DNA from: Ochromonadaceae sp. CCMP2298
Taxonomy: Eukaryota > Sar > Synurophyceae > Ochromonadales > Ochromonadaceae
Length of the DNA stretch: 12,081 nt
Direction of reading: 5' to 3'
Assembly: GCA_026770595.1 (NCBI GenBank)
Contig: MU633637.1
Location: forward strand, 6,612 to 18,692
This document shows, piece after piece, positions 5,821 to 12,081 of the stretch (its first letter is position 1; each line of letters starts with the position of its first letter). Below the pieces are notes generated by a model. The model saw nothing but the letters and a program-made list of their open reading frames with translations, ran no database searches and was not told where the DNA came from. Position numbers and translations under genes: made by a program.

Positions 5821-8800
5821 CCTTCCCCCTGCCCCTAACCCCAACCCCAACCCCAACCCTAACCCTGCCCCCCTGCCCCCTCCATCATGCTCAAGAAACC
5901 CTCCTACTCCCAGGGAAATGTGGTTGAAATGTCAGCGAACGTCACGGGCACGGGCAAGCGCTGGACGGCCGAAGATGACGAGAGGCTGTGGTCCCTGCGG
6001 TCATTGAGTACTCAGAAATTGATGGGCGAGTTCGGAAGAGAGGCGGGAGGCATCAGGGCCCGTCTAAAGCACCTAGATGATCCTGACCACAATGCATCGA
6101 AGAGACTGTCAGGGGCCTCATCACAAACGCAATCCTACGCCCCCCCTCAGCCCTACGCCCCCCCCTACCAAGCATATACTCCGTCCTATCCCCCTCTCCC
6201 TCCCTCCCCCCCACAAGCCTACGTCCCCCCCTATGAAGCATATGCCCCGTCCGCGCAAGCCTACGTCCCCTCTGAGGGTGCCGGAATGCCCGTGAAAGCC
6301 AACGCCTCCCGACAAGCCTATGCCCCCATGTTCCAAGCGCAGCTCTCAGAGGCACAGACACTTAAACAGGGGGCAGGATCGATAGAAGAGGGGGTAACAC
6401 AGGAGGGTGTGCAGGAGGGGACACAGGGGACAGAGCAGGCCCTCAGTCTTGAGCAGTCTCAGTGTCTGTCCCTCGTATTGAGCAGAAGTGCAAACATATT
6501 CATCACGGGTAAATGAGATTCTGCTGTGCTATTTGCTCTGTGTTGTGTTGTGTGTTATATTCTTTCTGCCTCCCCCCCCAACACACACACACACTATAAC
6601 TGACTCTCCCTCCTTCCTCCTTTAACGTTTTCATCACAGGCGCAGCGGGCACGGGCAAGTCCTTTCTCCTACGTCGTATTATAGAGCAGCTGCCCCAGAA
6701 GGGGGAGAAGATAGGTGAGTAGCAGTGCCACATATCCTATAACCCTATATATACTTTACCCTATACTCTATAACCTTATAACCTTATTATCTTATTATCT
6801 TATAATCCTATACCATTAGGCAGGGAGATAGCGGTGACTGCATCAACGGGAGTGGCTGCTACGCACATCGACGGACAGACGTTACACAGCTTCGCAGGCA
6901 TTGGATTGGGCAGGTGGGTGTGTGGGTTACACATATTCGTATATTTATTTATATATACACACATACATACAAACATACAGCTGTATATATAAATATATGT
7001 ACAATATAATGCATACCCACTATATATTTTATACATACATATATATTAATATATATATATACATATATATTAATATATATAGTGGCGATGGGGGGCACTT
7101 TTTTCACTCTTCTTATTTTCTTCTGTACTTATTTCCTACCAGGGGAGATCAGGACAAGCTGCTTAGGAGTCTCAGTAGGCTAGCCACGCAGCGCTGGAGA
7201 GACCTGAAAGTACTGGTACTCGACGAGGTGAATACACATACCCCTTTGAACTTTAACCCTCTAACCGGTACTCCTATACCTATACCCTTATACCCCTAAC
7301 CTCAACCCCTGACCTTCCTATAACCACTATAACCATACAACCCTATAATCCTTTAACCATACACCCCTCTGCCTCTGCCTCTGCCTCTGCCTCTGCCTCT
7401 CTCTAGGTGTCCATGCTCAACGAGAAGCTGTTCTCAGCCCTGGAGTACATAGCACGCAAGGTACGTGGTAACGACCTGCCCTTCGGAGGGGTGCTGCTGG
7501 TGCTGTGCGGAGACTTCTACCAGGTATGCATAGTGTCCGAATATGTATTATCCGATTAGTAGGTTTATGTTTGTATATGTATGTGTGGAGACTTCCAACA
7601 GGTATGCATCAACCCCCACAACACACACCCCACCCCACACTAATCAGATACTCTATAATCGGCTAATCGAATACACCCCCCTAACACACTATCGTATTCC
7701 CCACTGCATGTATATCATTAATATTAAACACTTATATAATAATGTAACACTCACCCGTACAGCTACCGCCCGTCATCGGAAAGCTGGCCTTCACCGCGGG
7801 AGCCTGGGGCTCGTGTAATGTACGTACTGTGAACCTACAAACCGTGCACAGACAGGGGGGCGATTCGAGATTCGTCTCTCTACTAAACGAAGGTAAACCT
7901 CTCTACCCTCATCCTATATACTATACTCCTCACTCCTTACCATAACCAACATAACCATAACCCTTAATCCGTACCCTAACATGCCCTATCAATCTGACCC
8001 TAACCCTCCTATACCTCTATACCCCTAACCTCATATATAACCCTTATAACCCCTCCACCCCCCTCCCCCCTCGCCTTTCCCTCTATTCCACACACTTATT
8101 AAACCCATCCGCACTATGTGGCACCTACCTATTAAACCCACAGTACGGGTGGGCTACTGCTCCCCCCAGACCACGCAGCAGCTGCAGAAGTGCCACCGAA
8201 ACCACAAGCCCCTGCCAGTAGACGGCATACAGGTAATTCAATAGGCTATATGGTATATTTAGTTTGCATATTATATCATTTGTTATAAAATGTTACATGT
8301 TTATAGGGTTTATATATTTTATGGTTACATGGGCATTAAAAGGGAGTCGGATAGGGTCGCCCTATGGCTACTATGTGAGGGTGTGAGTATTGGGGTATAT
8401 ATGATTGTGTGCCTCACCGCCCCTGTAGCCTGATACTATACCCCTCTATACCACCCAACCTACCTATACCTATATCCCTCTATACCTTTATATCCTTTCC
8501 TCTATACCTCTGCACCCCATACTCATCCCCCACCCCCTCTCTACCCCGTCCCCCCTACCCCTATCCCTCTACCCCTACCCCTCTTCAACCCGACTCCCTA
8601 TCCCTATCCCTATCCCTCTAACCCCATCTCTACCCCTACCCCTCTAACCTCCTATCCCTATACCCCTGTCCCCCCTATCCCTCTATCCCTCTATCCCTCT
8701 ATATCTATATACCCTCTAACCCCCTTTACACTATAATTCTATACTCTCTACCATAACGGCACCCAGCCCACCCGCCTGTACCCCACCAACAAGGACGTGG

Positions 8801-10486
8801 ACAAGGAGAACCTGAAGGAACTGCAACTGCTGCCCGGCATTACGTATACCAGTCGGGCTAAGGATGTGGGGCCCGACGCTGCTGAAAAGGCGATGGATAA
8901 GAAGAGCCCTAAGGTGCTGGAGATGAAGATCGGAGCACAGGTGAGAATGACCCGTAAACCTGTCCCATGTCTCTATACTCCAAACTCTACTCCTTTACCT
9001 ACCTCTTTACCTCTACCTCTACCTCTACCTCTAACCTTCCATCTCTGTCCCTCTCCCCCTTTACCCCTACCCCTCTACCCCTCTAACCGCCCCCCCCCCT
9101 TCTCAACCCCCCATACTAGGTGATGCTAACTCGCAACATGCCCGAGAGGAATCTGGTCAACGGATCCAGAGGCGTGGTGGAGTCCTTCAAACAGGTGGGT
9201 TTAATACACATTATAGTACAAGAAGAGGGGGTTTAATGTGTATGTGGTGGTTGAATCTTTCAAACAGGTACGTGTGCTATGTAATGTGTCCCCTGGAACC
9301 TGTATCTCTATACCCCTAAACCCTATACCCGGAAGCCTGTACCATTAATACTATATTCTATAACCTAACTTATTATTGCCCCACCTACACACCTACACTT
9401 CGTATTGACTAACACACCGTATTCTTACCATTAACAGGTGGAGGAGTTTGAGGGCGGGTTCAAGGATTACGACCAGGGTAAGAGCCCACTATACCCTTTT
9501 TTTACCCCTATACCCGTACAATTAACCCCTTTAAACACCATTTACACCTATTAACCCCTATATCCCTACTATACACCTACACTTACACCTACACCTACAC
9601 CTACACCTACATAGGGGAGCGCTTCTGCCCCCTCGTCAGATTCGACAACGGGTGTCTTTTAACGGTTAGAAGACATACATTGGTGGTGGGTTCTAGCGAG
9701 GGGTCGTACAAGAGGGAGCAATTGCCACTAAGGTAATTATTTTATATACTATATTTTAATATACACTATTATGCAATCTTAATTCTTCTCAATCTTTGTT
9801 TACTCTATATACCTATCAACCCCTCACAATGTTACTACTTATTAAAACCCCCAGATTGGCGTGGGCCATAACGGTGCATAAGTCACAAGGCATGACCCTG
9901 TCACGGGCAGAGATGCAATTAGCCGATGCCTTCGCCCATGGACAGGTGCGCAGAGGGGTTATGGACCCCCTACCATTTACTCACCTACCATCCCTAACTC
10001 CTCATATTTCACCTACCACCCCCTACCTGCCACCACCCACCACCTACCACCCCCTACCACCACCTGCCACCAACTACCCACCACCCCTCTGCACCCCAAA
10101 TGTGTATTAAACCCACCTATCCACAACCTAAATGTGCATTAAACCCTCAGGTGTACGTGGCTTTATCTAGGGTGCAGTCACTGGCAGGACTGTGGATGAC
10201 TGGGGGTATGGTGACACAGCAGCAGGTAATGTGATTAAACCTTATTTATATGCGTAGATATGTATTTAACCCCCTCTCTCGATGGTGTGTGTGTATAAAA
10301 CCCAATATGTATTGATGAATCTGTATTTAACCCACCAATCATCTACCACAAAGCGCATTGAACCCACCCACCCCCTATCAGAATGTGTATTTACCCCCTC
10401 CTTGAATACTATAAAATATATTGAACCCACATATACAGATATCTGCTCACCCGGACGTGATTGCGTTCTACAGCACCTTCAGCTGA
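4878..10486 (+). CDS. PIF1: PIF1-family DNA helicase with two N-terminal Myb-like domains (gene D)
   Basis: Seventeen exons: 4878-4973, 5112-5207, 5348-5698, 5914-6508, 6640-6714, 6820-6913, 7143-7227, 7407-7523, 7763-7892, 8144-8232, 8767-8940, 9120-9194, 9438-9477, 9615-9732, 9855-9945, 10151-10225 and 10439-10486 (TGA). Total 2349 nt, 782 aa, with all phases consistent. Residues 6-56 and 198-248 are two copies of a Myb/HTH-like domain ([11 protein letters not shown]...[18 protein letters not shown]), 41 of 51 identical. Linkers rich in Ser, Tyr and Pro follow each. The helicase core is complete: Walker A GAAGTGKS (380-387), [20 protein letters not shown], Walker B VLVLDEVSML (D463, E464), CGDFYQLPP (498-506), VHRQ (531-534), [20 protein letters not shown] (717-727) and VYVALSR (743-749). 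PIF1 enzymes are 5'-3' DNA helicases acting on G-quadruplexes, telomeres and replication forks. The 32-aa Myb-half exons and the start at 4878 (GAAATGTC) are consistent with the second copy, which carries the same GAAATGTC word. Confidence 0.93.
5450..5482 (+). repeat. (TCC)n tract coding polyserine in exon 3 of the helicase gene
   Basis: Eleven serine codons in a row, ten TCC and a final TCT, lie in the linker between the two Myb-like copies. Such a uniform codon run usually varies in length between individuals. Confidence 0.9.
5758..5875 (+). repeat. Hexamer tract and telomere-like CCCTAA/CCCCAA repeats in helicase intron 3
   Basis: Intron 3 (5699-5913) has a run of ACCCTC and ACTTTC hexamers, then CCCTAACCCC, several CCCCAA units and CCCTAACCCTG. 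The second part resembles degenerate C-strand telomere repeats. Introns here are C-rich in general, so a telomeric origin is not proven. Confidence 0.7.
7020..7082 (+). repeat. AT-rich tandem repeat in helicase intron 6
   Basis: Two near-identical units of about 22 bp built of TACATATATATTAATATATA are followed by ATATATAG. The tract ends in a possible acceptor at 7082 whose downstream sequence is open in the frame of exon 7. Confidence 0.75.
7244..7406 (+). repeat. Helicase intron 7: pyrimidine-rich sequence ending in (CTGCCT)n
   Basis: The 3' end of the intron is about five CTGCCT units followed by CTCTCTAG. The hexamer serves as an unusually regular polypyrimidine tract in front of exon 8. 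Confidence 0.7.
7524..7762 (+). other. Helicase intron 8 with a second copy of the exon 8 end and donor
   Basis: At 7581-7609 the intron repeats the last codons of exon 8 with the same donor: TGTGGAGACTTCCAACAG followed by GTATGCAT, against TGCGGAGACTTCTACCAG and GTATGCAT in the exon. In frame it would read MCGDFQQ, closer to the usual PIF1 GDFxQ motif than the exon's CGDFYQ. Using the second donor by simple extension of exon 8 would meet a stop (TAG at 7557-7559). Confidence 0.75.
8233..8766 (+). other. Helicase intron 10, 534 nt, with CCCTAT-type repeats
   Basis: This is the longest intron in the window. After an AT-rich first third it turns into C-rich strings of ACCCCTAT, CCCTAT and CCTCTAT units (about 8430-8740). 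I see no coding exon in it. Its last 11 bases (ACGGCACCCAG) match the last 11 of exon 10 (ACGGCATACAG) at nine sites. Confidence 0.75.
9000..9035 (+). repeat. (TACCTC)n tract in helicase intron 11
   Basis: Five to six TACCTC units. The same intron begins with a diverged copy of the start of exon 12 (8941-8961). Confidence 0.75.
9197..9241 (-). repeat. Inverted copy of the intron-borne TGTATTAAACCC repeat in helicase intron 12
   Basis: Read on the minus strand this gives CACATTAAACCCCC, a short spacer with TACTATAATGTGTATTAAAC and CCA, matching the units in introns of genes A and B. It is antisense to the host gene, which breaks the usual G-poor look of the introns here. It lies exactly between the true exon 12 end and its intronic copy. 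Confidence 0.6.
9244..9275 (+). other. Second copy of the exon 12 end with donor, inside helicase intron 12
   Basis: Positions 9247-9267 match 9174-9194 at 18 of 21 sites. Both read VVESFKQ, and all three differences are synonymous third-base changes (GTG/GTT, GAG/GAA, TCC/TCT). The copy is followed by GTACGT, a better donor than the GTGGGT after the true exon end. Confidence 0.8.
9573..9612 (+). repeat. (ACACCT)n tract at the end of helicase intron 13
   Basis: About five ACACCT-type hexamers run up to the ATAG acceptor of exon 14. Confidence 0.75.
10098..10435 (+). repeat. Multiple TGTATTAAACCC-type units in helicase introns 15 and 16
   Basis: Two units precede the acceptor of exon 16 (ATGTGTATTAAACCCACC and ATGTGCATTAAACCCTCAG). 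Five to six looser units spaced about 30-40 bp fill intron 16. In intron 15 the second unit directly provides the acceptor CAG. Confidence 0.6.
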
Positions 10487-11172
10487 GATAAGTACAGTGC
10501 GTACAAACAGTACACAGTACATAGTACAAAGTACATAGTACATAGTGCATAGTACATAGTACATAGTATGCACAGTACAGAGTGCAGTGCTACTGCTGTA
10601 TGCACTTACAATACATCGGTTCTAAACCAAAAGCAGATAACACTGATACTTGCGGATGTTAACCTTTATTTGTACAATTAAATACACAACACAATCACCT
10701 AATCAGGTAATAGATAAGTAAAAGAAACTATACCCCTTTAAGATACCAGAAAAAATACGATCGGATACTATGCATGCGTGCTTTTGAAGCGCTTGTACTC
10801 TGTGTGTGTATAAGTGTGTGTGTAAGGCTGCGGGACGGCACGTGCGTGTGCAAGGAGTGCAAGAAGTCTTGCATCACAGGGCCATTCCGATGACAGGGAT
10901 AGATATAGGGGCGGGGGTGGGCGTTGGGGTTTTGGATTAGAAGTTTTAGTGCCGGCGTCGGGGACAGGGAGGGAGGGAGGTGAGTGTAATACAGCACAGT
11001 TGATAAAATACATAGAATACAGAGTACAGAGAGTGAAGAATACAGTACTATTTGACAACATCGATATAAAAGAAAATACAGATGCTATCGATACCCCTGA
11101 CCTGTTTACCAATTGAACTGTTAACCTGTGCAGCTGTTCTCTACTAGTATACCTATTTACTGTTCTCTGTTC
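10487..11172. other. Region after the helicase gene; 7-bp repeat and a minus-strand AATAAA
   Basis: Positions 10507-10568 are a degenerate array of AGTACAT 7-mers. A minus-strand AATAAA sits at 10670-10665. About 100 bp upstream of it on that strand, a possible last exon after CACACACAG reads YKRFKSTHA and a TAG stop at 10770-10768. I could not find a convincing exon to join to it, so I do not call a gene. No AATAAA serves the helicase gene on the plus strand. Confidence 0.35.
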
Positions 11173-11636
11173 ATGCTAAAATTGACCCCCCCCCTCCCAT
11201 GCACTACCACAGCAAAATTGTCACCCAGCCCCCCGCCGACTATCTGCCACCCCCCGTCCTTGCCCTGCGACTTAAAGACCAGCAAACCAACATATAGACA
11301 GGTAAAAAGATCCCACAGCGTGGTAGAACAATATACCAGTAGACCAGTAGACCGAAAGGCTGCTACTGCTGCTGCTGAGTCCCCCCTGCGTCTGATGGAG
11401 TGGGAAGAGATAATAACACGTTGGCTGGTTAGTGTGGGTGCTGTGGATAAGAGTCGGTGCGGGTATGTATGTATACATTCATATATTGCTTATTCGATTG
11501 TGTATCCTCAGCATTATTTTTCATTTCAACCAGCAGTGAACGCACTACCAGGAAGATAAAGACAAATGCAATTTGTAATACGCATCAAGAGGCAATCATA
11601 CTATTTATATGGGGGACCCCCCCCCTCCCCCTGTGA
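11173..11636 (+). CDS. Weak candidate two-exon gene, not recognised (gene E)
   Basis: An open frame from ATG 11173 to a donor GTATGT at 11463 includes a credible stretch SPLRLMEWEEIITRWLVSVG. It would join at phase 2 to an exon after a tandem CAGCAG acceptor (start 11534 or 11537) reading ERTTRKIKTNAICNTHQEA and ending in TGA at 11634-11636. The first part is Pro/Ser/Thr-rich and poor in conserved look. A competing short frame from ATG 11199 (MHYHSKIVTQPPADYLPPPV...) has good third-base GC but stops at 11295 with no donor. Only the central 11380-11462 piece looks coding to me. Confidence 0.25.
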
Positions 11637-11726
11637 AATCTAGCATGCCTTCTCATTCCTAACTCACCTCAAGCGTCCGAATCTCCCAGTGGTCTTTGGG
11701 ACCACCAGCCTATTCGATTAGAGGGT

Positions 11727-11732
11727 TTTATT
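11727..11732 (-). terminator. AATAAA polyadenylation-type signal after gene F
   Basis: AATAAA on the minus strand begins 20 bp past the TAA stop of the exon at 11825-11753, a spacing that fits a compact protist 3' UTR. Confidence 0.45.
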
Positions 11733-11752
11733 CCATTCTTCCAATATATCGA

Positions 11753-11825
11753 TTATTCGATGAGCGAGGTGATCTCGGTGTCGAGCTGCACCCATGACTG
11801 GTTGAACAGGGACCCAGACACCACC
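11753..11825 (-). CDS. Last exon of a gene entering from the right edge (gene F)
   Basis: After a CCCCCCCCCAG acceptor the minus strand reads VVSGSLFNQSWVQLDTEITS then LIE and TAA, entering with one base that finishes a split codon. Most third bases are G or C, as in the helicase exons, and the competing frames do not show this. The upstream part (11826-12081) looks like intron only and includes the 7-bp array at the window end. The family is not recognised from 23 residues. Confidence 0.5.
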
Positions 11826-11986
11826 CTGGGGGGGGAAATGAAGTAGTGGGGGGGAGGGGTAGGGTTAGCTAGTTATAGGAGTGCAGAGCACAGGGCGGAA
11901 ATCACATATCATAAAGCATATAACATAAAACTCACCACACATCACATATCAGATATCATGTATTTATCATTTATCACATATAGCAA

Positions 11987-12081
11987 ATAACATATAACAT
12001 ATAACATATAACATATAACATATAACATATAACATATAACATATAACATATAACATATAACATATAACATATAACATATAA
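11987..12081 (+). repeat. (AACATAT)n tandem array at the window end
   Basis: About 13 perfect or near-perfect 7-bp units run to the last base. On the gene F model this array lies in an intron. The window may stop here because assembly could not pass the array. Confidence 0.92.

Noticed and set aside
4878-10486. Helitron transposon (PIF1-type helicase)
   Set aside because: There is no HUH Rep nuclease motif, no recognisable Helitron 3' hairpin end, and the helicase is split by 16 introns with a Myb-like N-terminus. A host gene fits better.
10507-10568. CRISPR-like or other ordered repeat array
   Set aside because: It is a 7-bp tandem repeat without spacers, in a eukaryotic setting.
11670-11712. 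Minus-strand exon-like piece with ATAG before and GTGAGT after, and an internal hairpin GTGGTC/GACCAC
   Set aside because: It lies past the stop and AATAAA of gene F, and nothing was found to join it to. It may be a chance splice-site pair.
11987-12081. Telomere at the window end
   Set aside because: The AACATAT unit has no G-rich strand and is a plain AT-rich microsatellite.

Overview
The window looks like nuclear DNA from an intron-dense protist. The genes I can read are cut into short exons by GT-AG introns of about 100-530 nt, and exon phases join cleanly across every junction I modelled. The introns are poor in G and rich in C, A and T on the sense strand (strings of accctataccc type), while exons favour G or C at third codon positions. 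This strand bias gives gene direction almost by eye. The window starts in a G run and ends inside a 7-bp tandem repeat, as an assembled contig often does. I cannot name the organism. A free-living flagellate with a very intron-rich genome would fit.

Layout. (A) 143-1109, minus, running off the left edge: four exons of a multi-pass membrane protein whose segments resemble the membrane part of plant-type RING membrane E3 ligases. (B) 1807-3031, plus, complete: six exons, about 198 aa, perhaps related to the C-terminal domain of IQ/ankyrin ciliary proteins. (C) 3501-4351, minus, complete: two exons, 214 aa, a C3HC4 RING protein with a VVDLT SUMO-interaction-like motif near its C-terminus. (D) 4878-10486, plus, complete: 17 exons, 782 aa, a PIF1-family helicase preceded by two copies of a Myb-like domain and Tyr/Pro-rich linkers. 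(E) 11173-11636, plus: a weak candidate gene. (F) 11753-11825, minus: the last exon of a gene that enters from the right edge. A/B and C/D are divergent pairs. B/C converge.

The most unusual feature is in the introns. Several carry copies of the neighbouring exon edge, including the splice junction. In D, intron 12 holds a second copy of the last seven codons of exon 12 that differs only at synonymous sites. Intron 8 holds a second copy of the GDFxQ motif with its donor. Intron 11 starts with a diverged copy of the start of exon 12. D introns 4 and 10 and B intron 2 end in a 10-13 nt copy of the preceding exon's 3' end. The first Myb-like copy of D is split by an intron that the second copy lacks. 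Together with a dispersed TGTATTAAACCC-type repeat found in introns of several genes and in both orientations, this suggests ongoing intron birth by local AG|GT duplication. A second point of interest is gene C, a RING plus SIM-like architecture with a degenerate copy of its own C-terminal exon just downstream and a strong G-quadruplex motif in its presumed 3' UTR.

Functionally, C and D could both act on the genome (SUMO-linked ubiquitination and DNA unwinding) and they share one intergenic promoter region, but co-function is only inference.
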